Part shown: positions 14,702 through 21,027 of the stretch, in pieces
Layout of the letters: the number at the start of each line of letters is the position of its first letter
Numbering within the stretch: position 1 is the first letter of the stretch
The notes under the pieces: generated by a model
Databases searched by the model: none
Told to the model about the DNA's origin: nothing
What the model saw: the letters and a program-made list of their open reading frames with translations, nothing else
Origin: a virus
Length of the DNA stretch: 21,682 bases
IMG/VR virus record: IMGVR_UViG_3300044998_000815
Coordinates: 1 to 21,682 of that record
Strand: one strand, 5' to 3'
Made by a program: the position numbers and the translations under genes

Positions 14702-14730
14702 AATATATGACCTGATGAATATCAGGTCAA
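14702..14730 (-). promoter_or_regulatory. Sigma-70 promoter of the QueC-like operon
   Basis: On the minus strand TTGACC (14725-14730) and TATATT (14702-14707) are separated by exactly 17 bp. Both are close to the -35 and -10 consensus. Transcription would start near 14695, giving a leader of about 20 bases with AGGAG before ATG 14676. It is the best promoter match I found in the window. Confidence 0.85.
14708..14729. promoter_or_regulatory. Palindromic operator filling the promoter spacer
   Basis: Perfect 9-bp arms TGACCTGAT (14708-14716) and ATCAGGTCA (14721-14729) flank GAAT. The palindrome covers the whole -35/-10 spacer and most of the -35 box. A dimeric winged-helix protein bound here would block RNA polymerase. 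The adjacent LexA-type regulator is the obvious binder. It is not a standard SOS box (CTGT-N8-ACAG). Confidence 0.8.
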
Positions 14731-14877
14731 TGGAGGCGACCCGGCGCGAAATCTCTCCGAACCGGCTGCTGACCGAAGGTGCGTCGCCCCCCCGCTCATG
14801 CCGGTTGAAACGGGATACTCCGACCGCCGCTCGGGCATATTCTTCGTGACGGTCTGATGATTTCACTGGGTACCGAT

Positions 14878-15066
14878 ATGACCGTCGAACAAACACTCCC
14901 CGAATTGATGTCGCCCTGCGCCCGGGCGCGCGAGGCCGCAGCCATCCTTGCGGCCGCCATTGCCCGCCTGCATGCCACCCGCCCCTGCGACAGCGAGATT
15001 TCTCTTGGCTTCCCGGCAGCCGAGCGCGTTCATACAAACCCCTCTACAGAAGGAGTTTGCCAATGA
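14878..15066 (+). CDS. Small protein upstream of DUF2924, unknown role
   Basis: The predicted protein has 62 residues from ATG 14878 (an in-frame ATG at 14857 would add seven). It contains a helical stretch (CARAREAAAILAAAIARLHA) and a C-terminal LGFPAAERVHTNPS motif. It is supported by its stop overlapping the DUF2924 start as ATGA (15063-15066), the same coupling seen at the next two gene junctions. It has no recognisable domain and no clear promoter; an inverted repeat AACCGGC/GCCGGTT (14760-14806) lies upstream. It is probably the first gene of the recombinase operon. Confidence 0.5.
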   Translation: MTVEQTLPELMSPCARAREAAAILAAAIARLHATRPCDSEISLGFPAAERVHTNPSTEGVCQ

Positions 15067-15518
15067 ATGCATCGACAACCGGCCCGTCCCTGGCGGCGCA
15101 GATCGCCAATCTGCCCAAACTGCCCATGAGCGAGTTGTGGGCGCTTTGGGACAAGTATTTCCCGCGCCGCCCGCCGCACCACAACCGGAACTATGTCGAA
15201 GGTCGGCTCGCCTACAAGATCCAGGAGGAAGCGCTGGGCACCAAGCTCGAGGTGCAGACGCAGATGGCGCGCATCGGCGAAGCGCAATCGAAGATCAAGA
15301 CGCAGCGCGGCGTCGAAGTCCAGGTGGTGCCGGGCACCGTGCTGGTGCGCGAATTCGACAACCGCGAGCACCGCGTGACCGCGCAGGCCGACGGCAGCTT
15401 CGAATATGAAGGCCGCCGCTTCAAAAGCCTGTCTGGTGTCGCGCGCCACATCACCGGTACCCAATGGTCGGGACCGCTGTTCTTTGGCATCACCAAGACC
15501 AAGCGGGGTGGGAAATGA
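15063..15518 (+). CDS. DUF2924 family protein
   Basis: The protein has 151 residues. LPKLPMSELWALWDKYFPRRPPHHNRNYVEGRLAYKIQEEALG is the DUF2924 N-terminal signature. The C-terminal half has VEVQVVPGTVLVREFDNREHRVTAQADGSFEYEGRRFKSLSGVARHITGTQWSGPLFFGI, a small RAMA-like beta domain. The family is nearly always next to a serine recombinase in Proteobacteria, as here, but its biochemical role is not known to me; DNA binding or help in recombination is a reasonable guess. ATG 15063 has AGGAG at 15051-15055 with a seven-base gap. Both ends overlap neighbours as ATGA. Confidence 0.85.
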   Translation: MNASTTGPSLAAQIANLPKLPMSELWALWDKYFPRRPPHHNRNYVEGRLAYKIQEEALGTKLEVQTQMARIGEAQSKIKTQRGVEVQVVPGTVLVREFDNREHRVTAQADGSFEYEGRRFKSLSGVARHITGTQWSGPLFFGITKTKRGGK

Positions 15519-16882
15519 AAGCGGTGGTCACCAAGAAACGCTGCGCCGTCTACACCCGCGTGTCCACGGATGAGCGCCTCGACCAGTCCTTCAACTCGCT
15601 CGACGCCCAGCGCGAGGCGGGCCAGGCCTACATCGTGAGCCAGCGCGCCGAGGGCTGGCTGCCGGTGGGCGACGACTACGACGACGGCGGCTACTCGGGC
15701 GGAAACATGGAACGCCCGGCCTTGAAGCGCCTGCTGGCCGACATCGTCGCCGACCAGATCGACATCGTGGTGGTCTACAAGATCGACCGCCTGACCCGCA
15801 GCCTGACCGACTTCGCCAAGCTGGTGGAGGTGTTCGAGCGCCACAAGGTGTCGTTCGTGTCGGTCACCCAGCAATTCAACACCACGACCTCGATGGGACG
15901 GCTGATGCTCAACATCCTGCTGTCCTTCGCCCAGTTCGAGCGCGAGGTCACGGGCGAGCGCATCCGCGACAAGATCGCCGCCAGCAAGCGCAAGGGCTTG
16001 TGGATGGGCGGCTACACGCCGCTGGGCTACGAGATCAAGGACCGCAAGCTCGTCATCGAGGAAAAGGACGCCGAGATCATCCGGCGGATCTTCACGCGCT
16101 TCACCGAGCTGCGCTCGATCACCGACGTCGTCCGCGAACTCGCCCTCGAAGGCCTGACCACCAAGCCCAACCGTCTCAAGGACGGCCGCGTGCGCAACGG
16201 CACGCCGATGGACAAGAAGTACATCTCCAAGCTGCTGCGCAATCCGATCTACGTCGGCGAGATCCGCCACAAGGGAACGGTGTTTGCCGGGCAGCACGAG
16301 CCGATCATCACCCGCCAACTGTGGGATCGGGTGCAGGGCATCCTGGCCGAGGATGCCTACGAGCGGATGGGCAAGACCCAAACCCGCCACAAGACCGATG
16401 CCTTGCTGCGCGGGCTGATGTACGGCCCCGACGGCGGCAAGTACCACATCACTTACAGCAAGAAGCCCTCGGGCAAGAAGTACCGCTACTACATCCCCAA
16501 GGCCGACAGCCGCTACGGCTACCGCAGCAGCGCCACCGGCATGATCCCGGCCGACCAGATCGAGGAAGTGGTGGTGAACCTGCTGATCGGCGCGCTGCAG
16601 TCGCCCGAGAGCATTCAGGGAGTCTGGAACACCGTGCGCAGCCAGTACCCGGAGATCGACGAACCGACCACCGTGCTGGCCATGCGCCGTCTCGGCGAGG
16701 TCTGGAAACAACTGTTCCCCGCCGAGCAAGTGCGTCTGGTCAATCTGCTGATCGAGCGTGTCCAGCTCCTCTCCGACGGCGTCGACATCGTCTGGCGCGA
16801 GTCCGGCTGGCGGGAGCTGGCCGGGGAACTGCGTCCTGACAGCATCGGCGGCGAGATGCTGGAGCTGGAGGCACTGTCATGA
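15515..16882 (+). CDS. Large serine recombinase (site-specific integrase)
   Basis: The protein has 455 residues. The resolvase catalytic domain (about 9-155) contains CAVYTRVSTDERLDQSFNSLDAQREA with the nucleophile S17, the GGYSGGNMERPALKRLL block, and YKIDRLTRSLTDF and REVTGERIRDKIAASKRKG with the conserved arginines. The recombinase domain (about 165-270) follows, with MGGYTPLGYEIKD and NPIYVGEIRHKGTVF. The next region (LLRGLMYGPDGGKYHITYSKK) aligns with the zinc-ribbon part but lacks its usual cysteines. The protein is a little short for the class. It cuts and joins att sites to insert or excise the element. It is coupled to DUF2924 before it and an HTH gene after it by ATGA overlaps. Confidence 0.92.
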   Translation: MKAVVTKKRCAVYTRVSTDERLDQSFNSLDAQREAGQAYIVSQRAEGWLPVGDDYDDGGYSGGNMERPALKRLLADIVADQIDIVVVYKIDRLTRSLTDFAKLVEVFERHKVSFVSVTQQFNTTTSMGRLMLNILLSFAQFEREVTGERIRDKIAASKRKGLWMGGYTPLGYEIKDRKLVIEEKDAEIIRRIFTRFTELRSITDVVRELALEGLTTKPNRLKDGRVRNGTPMDKKYISKLLRNPIYVGEIRHKGTVFAGQHEPIITRQLWDRVQGILAEDAYERMGKTQTRHKTDALLRGLMYGPDGGKYHITYSKKPSGKKYRYYIPKADSRYGYRSSATGMIPADQIEEVVVNLLIGALQSPESIQGVWNTVRSQYPEIDEPTTVLAMRRLGEVWKQLFPAEQVRLVNLLIERVQLLSDGVDIVWRESGWRELAGELRPDSIGGEMLELEALS

Positions 16883-17355
16883 ACCGCTCATCCAAGAAGC
16901 TGATCAGCGATGGCAAACCCCACGAGCGCCGCCACCCGCTGGAGGGAGGCGGGGTGCGCATCACCACCTTCGTTCCCTTCCATTTCAAGAAACGGGGCGT
17001 CAAGAAGGTGATCGTCGCACCGGAGGGCGTCAGCCAGCCGGTCGCCGTCACCGCGACGCCGGTGCTCACTCCCGAACAGGATCGCCCGCTGCTCAAGGCA
17101 CTGGGGCGCGGTATCTACTGGCAGCAACTGATCGACAACGGGACGGTGACCAGCGGCACCGAGATCGCCGAGCGCGAAGGCATCCACCGCTCCACGGTGA
17201 ACGACCTGCTGCGGCTGGCGCTTCTCGCCCCCGACATCGTCCAGGCCGCCTACGAAGGACGGCTGCCCCGGGCGGTGTCGCTGGAGGCCATCCTGCGGGC
17301 CAAAGTGCCCTTGGACTGGAATGAGCAACGTCGTTTGATCGCCTCCCTCGGGTAG
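16879..17355 (+). CDS. Helix-turn-helix protein coupled to the recombinase
   Basis: The predicted protein has 158 residues. The N-terminal half is basic (KPHERRHPLEGGGVRITTFVPFHFKKRGVKKVIVAP). The C-terminal half has an HTH: SGTEIAEREGIHRSTVNDLLRLALLAPDIVQAAYEGRLP (about 107-146). It follows the recombinase with an ATGA overlap, a pairing I have seen often in proteobacterial elements. A cofactor of the recombinase, such as a directionality factor, or a regulator of the operon is plausible but unproven. A region dense in palindromes starts 28 bp after its stop and could be its target. Confidence 0.75.
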   Translation: MNRSSKKLISDGKPHERRHPLEGGGVRITTFVPFHFKKRGVKKVIVAPEGVSQPVAVTATPVLTPEQDRPLLKALGRGIYWQQLIDNGTVTSGTEIAEREGIHRSTVNDLLRLALLAPDIVQAAYEGRLPRAVSLEAILRAKVPLDWNEQRRLIASLG

Positions 17356-17382
17356 CGGAGGGGCCGCGCAAAAAATTTTTCC

Positions 17383-17420
17383 GCTACGCCAAAAGTAGCT
17401 GTTGCTACGCCGGATGTAGC
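17383..17420. promoter_or_regulatory. Two tandem inverted repeats, 21-bp period
   Basis: GCTAC-GCCAAAA-GTAGC (17383-17399) and GCTAC-GCCGGAT-GTAGC (17404-17420) have identical 5-bp arms, identical first three spacer bases and seven-base spacers. Their starts are 21 bp apart, two helical turns, so both copies face the same side of the DNA. This is the layout of cooperative operator sites. They lie 96 bp before the HTH gene at 17516. Confidence 0.6.
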
Positions 17421-17473
17421 GCCTTCCCCGATGAAGGCGTGAACCGGCGTCAACGGCCAGTACAGGACTGGCC
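17421..17473. promoter_or_regulatory. Two further palindromes in the early regulatory region
   Basis: GCCTTC/GAAGGC (17421-17438, six-base loop) directly follows the tandem repeats, and GGCCAGT/ACTGGCC (17455-17473, five-base loop ACAGG) comes 16 bp later. Neither has a T-run, so operator or leader-structure functions are more likely than termination. No consensus promoter is evident in the same 160 bp. Confidence 0.5.
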
Positions 17474-17515
17474 ACCGGTCGCGCCCCCATCCCTGAACGG
17501 GAAAGGAGCACGGCA

Positions 17516-17827
17516 ATGGCCTATGAATTGGCACTGTCAGGCGGCGTCGGTGGCACACCGGACCGCAAATCCGGCGTCGGCTTCAGTTCGACGCCAACTT
17601 CTGAATCCACGGCGCTGTCCGAGCGGCGCTTCCTCTCCGAGGCCGAACTCGCCCAACGCTGGGGCATGTCCCCCAAGACACTGACGCGCTGGCGCGGCCT
17701 CGGCCGGGGCCCGGTCTTCAACAAGTTCTCGAAGAAGGTGGCCTATCCCCTCGATGGCAAGAACGGCGTGCTCGATTACGAGAAGCGCCACGTCTATGCC
17801 TCGACGTCCGAACGTGTGCAGGCGTGA
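17516..17827 (+). CDS. HTH DNA-binding protein (excisionase/MerR-like fold)
   Basis: The protein has 103 residues. After a flexible N-terminus of about 35 residues comes ERRFLSEAELAQRWGMSPKTLTRWRGLGRGPVFNKFSKKVAYPLDGKNGVLDYEKRHVY. This has the helix-turn-helix (LSEAELAQRWGMSPKTLTRWR) and wing (F...KKVAYPLD) typical of the small excisionase-like HTH_17 group. AAGGAG at 17503-17508 lies seven bases before ATG 17516. It is the first gene of the early operon and follows a region of operator-like palindromes, so it is a candidate early regulator or recombination directionality factor. Confidence 0.75.
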   Translation: MAYELALSGGVGGTPDRKSGVGFSSTPTSESTALSERRFLSEAELAQRWGMSPKTLTRWRGLGRGPVFNKFSKKVAYPLDGKNGVLDYEKRHVYASTSERVQA

Positions 17828-17837
17828 GGAGATGACC

Positions 17838-18317
17838 ATGAACGAACTCACCATCTTCCCCGCCGACATCGCCGCGATGTCCGTCAGCCAACTGGCCGCA
17901 CTGCCGCCCGCGCAGAAAGCCGAGATCGACAAGAACCTCGATGCGGCCATCGACTGGCTGAAGAAGGCGCGCAACAAGTTCGATGCCGCGCTGGAGCAGT
18001 GTTACGGCGAGCAGGCCCGCGCCGCGCTGCGTGAATCCGGCCGCGATTTCGGCACCGCTCACATCAGCGATGGCCCGCTGCACATCAAGTTCGAGCTGCC
18101 CAAGAAGGTCAGCTGGAACCAGCAGCAACTGGCCGAAATCGCCGAGCGTATCGTGGCTTCGGGCGAGAAGGTCGAGGGCTACCTCGACATCAAGCTGTCC
18201 GTCTCCGAATCCCGCTTCACGAACTGGCCGCCTGCCTTGCAGCAGCAGTTCGCCGCCGCTCGCACCGTGGATTCCGGCAAGCCGTCGTTCCGGCTGGCCC
18301 TGGTCTCGGAGGACTGA
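17838..18317 (+). CDS. Conserved-looking phage early protein, unknown role
   Basis: The predicted protein has 159 residues. It has a helical N-terminal half (IAAMSVSQLAALPPAQKAEIDKNLDAAIDWLKKARNKFDAALEQCYGEQARAAL) and a beta-like C-terminal half (PLHIKFELPKKVSWNQQQLAEIAERIVASGEKVEGYLDIKLSVSESRF). I do not recognise the family. ATG 17838 is preferred to ATG 17832 because AGGAG at 17827-17831 is six bases away from it. It sits between two regulators or antirepressors and ahead of recombination genes, three bases from the next start. An accessory role in phage replication or recombination is possible, but no motif shows it. Confidence 0.75.
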   Translation: MNELTIFPADIAAMSVSQLAALPPAQKAEIDKNLDAAIDWLKKARNKFDAALEQCYGEQARAALRESGRDFGTAHISDGPLHIKFELPKKVSWNQQQLAEIAERIVASGEKVEGYLDIKLSVSESRFTNWPPALQQQFAAARTVDSGKPSFRLALVSED

Positions 18318-18320
18318 ACC

Positions 18321-19079
18321 ATGAACACCCAACTGATCCCATTCGCCTTCGAAGGCTTGCCCATCCGTGTGACCACGGATGCACAGGGCGATCCCTGGTT
18401 TGTCGCGGCCGATGTGTGTGCCGCGCTCCATCTGCCCGATACCCACAAGGCCGTCGCCCGCCTGGACGATGACGAAAAGGGGCGGAATTCAATTCCGACC
18501 CCTGGCGGCGAGCAGGACATGACCATCGTCAACGAGCCGGGCTTGTACAGCCTCGTGCTGGGCAGCCGCAAGCCAGAGGCCAAGCGCTTCAAGCGCTGGG
18601 TCACGCACGAGGTCTTGCCGGCGATCCGCAAGACGGGCAGCTACGCCGTTCCCGGCGCAGTGGCGGCCTTGCCTGCTCCGACGCACGACCGCGTGTCGGC
18701 GATCCTGCTGATCGGCGAGGCCGTGGCGAAAGTGCCGGGGGTCAAGCCGGGCATCGCGGCGGCGGCAACGCTGACCTGCATCCAGGAGAACACCGGCATC
18801 AGCACCGAGGTGCTGCGCCGCGCGCTGCCGTCGGCCAACGCGCCGGTCTGCGCGCTCAACGCGACCCAGCTCGGCAAGTTGCTGAACCGCTCGGCCAAGG
18901 CCACGAACCAGTTGCTGGCGTCCAGCGGATTCCAGTTCCGCAACGACCGCGACGAATGGGAACTGACCAAGGCCGGTGAAGCCTGGGCCGAGGCCATGCC
19001 GTACTCGCGCAACGGGCACAGCGGCTACCAGATCCTGTGGAATCCAGCGGTCGCCGAGCAGTTGAAGGAGGTGGCGTGA
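18321..19079 (+). CDS. Phage antirepressor with BRO-N domain
   Basis: The protein has 252 residues. The BRO-N domain (about 5-105) is clear: PFAFEGLPIRVTTDAQGDPWFVAADVCAALHLPDTHKAVARLDDDEKG, then VNEPGLYSLVLGSRKPEAKRFKRWVTHEVLPAIRKTGSY. The C-terminal part (LNATQLGKLLNRSAKATNQLLASSGFQFRNDRDEWELTKAGEAWAE, about 172-225) resembles antirepressor C-terminal domains that bind DNA or partner repressors. Such proteins help prophage induction by opposing the repressor, though many BRO-N proteins have unknown targets. The stop overlaps the next ATG (TGATG at 19077-19081). Confidence 0.85.
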   Translation: MNTQLIPFAFEGLPIRVTTDAQGDPWFVAADVCAALHLPDTHKAVARLDDDEKGRNSIPTPGGEQDMTIVNEPGLYSLVLGSRKPEAKRFKRWVTHEVLPAIRKTGSYAVPGAVAALPAPTHDRVSAILLIGEAVAKVPGVKPGIAAAATLTCIQENTGISTEVLRRALPSANAPVCALNATQLGKLLNRSAKATNQLLASSGFQFRNDRDEWELTKAGEAWAEAMPYSRNGHSGYQILWNPAVAEQLKEVA

Positions 19080-19939
19080 TGGCACTTCCCATCGTCACCG
19101 CCGACCAGCGACTGGCCGAGAAGCGCGGCGTCAAGGGCGTGCTGATCGGCAAGGCCGGCATCGGCAAGACCTCGCAACTGTGGACGCTCGATGTCGCGTC
19201 CACCCTGTTCTTCGATCTGGAGGCCGGCGATCTGGCCGTCGAGGGCTGGGCCGGCGACACGATCCGGCCGCGCACCTGGGCCGAGTGCCGCGACTTCGCC
19301 GTGTTCATCGGCGGACCGAACCCGGCGCTGCGCGACGACCAGCCGTACAGCCAGGCGCATTTTGAGGCCGTCTGCGCCCGCTACGGTGATCCGACCCAGC
19401 TCGCCAAGTACCAGACCCTGTTCGTCGATTCGATCACGGTCGCCGGCCGGCTTTGTCTGCAGTGGTGCAAGGGCCAGCCGCAGGCCTACTCGGAGAAAAC
19501 CGGCAAGCCGGACAGCCGGGGCGCTTACGGCCTGATGGGTCAGGAGATGATCGCCTGGCTCACCCACCTGCAGCACACGCGCGGCATGAACGTGTGGTTC
19601 GTCGGCATCCTCGAGGAGAAGCTCGACGACTACAACCGCCGCATCCAGCAGTTGCAGATCGACGGCGCCAAGACCGGCCTCGAACTGCCCGGCATCGTCG
19701 ACGAGGTGATCACGCTCGCCGAACTGAAGGCCGACGACGGCTCGAGCTACCGCGCCTTCGTCTGCCACACGCTGAACGCGTGGGGTTTCCCCGCCAAGGA
19801 CCGCTCCGGCCGCCTCGACGCGATCGAGGAGCCGCACCTCGGCCGCCTGATGCAGAAGATTGCCGGCCCCGCCCGCCCCGCGCCCGAGCGGCTCGACTTC
19901 ACGCGCCCGGCCGCCGCCCCTCAAACCACCGAATGCTGA
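19079..19939 (+). CDS. RecA/Sak4-like phage ATPase (AAA_24 type)
   Basis: The protein has 286 residues. GVLIGKAGIGKTSQLWTL carries Walker A (GKAGIGKT, 24-31). LFFDLEAGDLAVEGW follows, and YQTLFVDSITVAGRL is a Walker B-like strand. NVWFVGILEEKLDD and GIVDEVITLAEL continue a RecA-type core. Phage proteins of this build (AAA_24 / Sak4) act in single-strand annealing or recombination. The SSB-like, SSB-tip and PD-(D/E)XK genes downstream support a recombination module. AAGGAGG at 19064-19070 is a strong ribosome site. The C-terminal tail is Pro/Ala-rich. Confidence 0.8.
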   Translation: MALPIVTADQRLAEKRGVKGVLIGKAGIGKTSQLWTLDVASTLFFDLEAGDLAVEGWAGDTIRPRTWAECRDFAVFIGGPNPALRDDQPYSQAHFEAVCARYGDPTQLAKYQTLFVDSITVAGRLCLQWCKGQPQAYSEKTGKPDSRGAYGLMGQEMIAWLTHLQHTRGMNVWFVGILEEKLDDYNRRIQQLQIDGAKTGLELPGIVDEVITLAELKADDGSSYRAFVCHTLNAWGFPAKDRSGRLDAIEEPHLGRLMQKIAGPARPAPERLDFTRPAAAPQTTEC

Positions 19940-19952
19940 GCAGGAGTAAACC

Positions 19953-20561
19953 ATGACCACCTGGAACGATTTCAACGACGCCGAACAGCAGCACGACTTC
20001 GACCTCATCCCCAAGGGCACCGTCGCCCGCTTGCGCATGACCATCAAGCCGGGCGGCTACGACGACCCAAGCCAAGGCTGGACCGGAGGTTACGCCACCC
20101 AGAGCTTCGACACCGGCTCGGTCTATCTCGCCTGCGAGTTCGTCGTGCTGGAGGGCGAGTACGCGAAACGCAAACTGTGGAGCAACGTCGGCCTCTACAG
20201 CCCCAAGGGGCCGACCTGGGGTCAGATGGGCCGCAGCTTCGTCCGCGCTGCGCTCAATTCGGCGCGCAACGTCCACCCGCAGGACATGAGCCCGCAGGCG
20301 GCGGCCGCCCGTCGCATCCAGGGTCTCCACGAGCTCGACGGCCTCGAATTCGTCGGCCGCATCGATGTGGAGAAGGACGCCAAGGGCGAGCTGCGCAATG
20401 TGGTCAAGCTCGCGGTCGAGCCGGGCACGCCCGAGTACGCGCAGGCGATGGGGCAAGCGAGCCGGCCGCCCCAGCCAACAGCGGGCACGGCCGCACGTCC
20501 CGCGCCTGCGGCCCAGCACCGCGCCGCGCCCGTCACCGGCAAGCCCGCCTGGGCGCAGTAA
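19953..20561 (+). CDS. DUF669-like / SSB-like phage protein
   Basis: The predicted protein has 202 residues. It begins TTWNDFNDAEQQHDFDLIPKGTVARLRMTIKPGGYDD, with beta strands such as VYLACEFVVLEGEYAKRKLWSNVGLYS and the repeated pattern of phage DUF669/SSB-like proteins that bind single-stranded DNA. A low-complexity Ala/Pro-rich tail (about 163-202) resembles SSB linkers, but it ends in GKPAWAQ and has no acidic tip. That tip is instead on the next gene's product (20579-21016). It follows the ATPase by 13 bp with AGGAG before the ATG. A DNA-binding role is inferred from position and pattern. Confidence 0.65.
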   Translation: MTTWNDFNDAEQQHDFDLIPKGTVARLRMTIKPGGYDDPSQGWTGGYATQSFDTGSVYLACEFVVLEGEYAKRKLWSNVGLYSPKGPTWGQMGRSFVRAALNSARNVHPQDMSPQAAAARRIQGLHELDGLEFVGRIDVEKDAKGELRNVVKLAVEPGTPEYAQAMGQASRPPQPTAGTAARPAPAAQHRAAPVTGKPAWAQ

Positions 20562-20578
20562 GGGAGGAGACGACGTGG

Positions 20579-21016
20579 ATGAAGTGCTGGATCTGCAAGC
20601 GACAGGCGCGCGGGTACGGCTTCACGGACGGCCGCTACGAGGCGGCCGATCCGCGACGCTATCCGATGGACTGGGTGTTTTGCTCGCGCCGTTGCCAGGA
20701 CGCGTTCGCCGCGATGTACGGCAACTGGCGGGACGGCCGCAAGGGAGGGCTGGCGATGAGCGTGTCTGACATTGAACAGGGCGCGCGGCGCGCCTGCCTC
20801 AAGGCCTTCGGCGCGGCGGCCGGCCACATCGGTTTCGACAAGCCCTTGGGCGCCTACTCGGAAGCCGAGGCGCTCGCCGTGATCGACGCCATCGTCACCC
20901 GCTACAGCGAGGCGATGGTCGAGCACCACGAGGCGAGCAAGTACCCGCCGGTGCGCGGCCTCGAGAACCCGGTGAGCGATCCGCTCGCCGATTTTGACGA
21001 CGACATTCCATTTTAG
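20579..21016 (+). CDS. Zinc-finger phage protein (DUF6511-like) with SSB-type C-terminal tip
   Basis: The predicted protein has 145 residues. The N-terminal zinc-binding module has CWIC (C3, C6) and CSRRC (C35, C39) around GYGFTDGRYEAADPRRYPMDWVF, as I remember for DUF6511. A helical middle follows (SDIEQGARRACLKAFGAAAGHIGF; ALAVIDAIVTRYSEAMVEHHEAS). The last residues are PLADFDDDIPF, identical in the final eight to the tip of E. coli SSB (DFDDDIPF), which recruits RecQ, PriA, exonuclease I and others. There is no OB fold. It may recruit host repair proteins to the phage recombination complex; this is inference. The ribosome site GGAGGAG is at 20563-20569. Confidence 0.7.
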   Translation: MKCWICKRQARGYGFTDGRYEAADPRRYPMDWVFCSRRCQDAFAAMYGNWRDGRKGGLAMSVSDIEQGARRACLKAFGAAAGHIGFDKPLGAYSEAEALAVIDAIVTRYSEAMVEHHEASKYPPVRGLENPVSDPLADFDDDIPF

Positions 21017-21027
21017 CGAGGGATGCG

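Noticed and set aside
14712-14725. CTG and CAG inside the palindrome look like a LexA SOS box
   Set aside because: The separation of CTG and CAG is 8 bases; the SOS box needs CTG-N10-CAG with inner T and A, so this is a different operator.
15212-16729. 505-codon open frame on the minus strand opposite the recombinase
   Set aside because: It mirrors the codon pattern of the serine recombinase, is Val/Leu/His-rich low complexity, and no family features appear; the plus-strand recombinase has all catalytic motifs.
17351-17400. CRISPR-like or terminator structure around the A/T run after 17355
   Set aside because: The AAAAAATTTTT run has no GC stem before it and the repeats occur only twice without unique spacers, so an operator array fits better.
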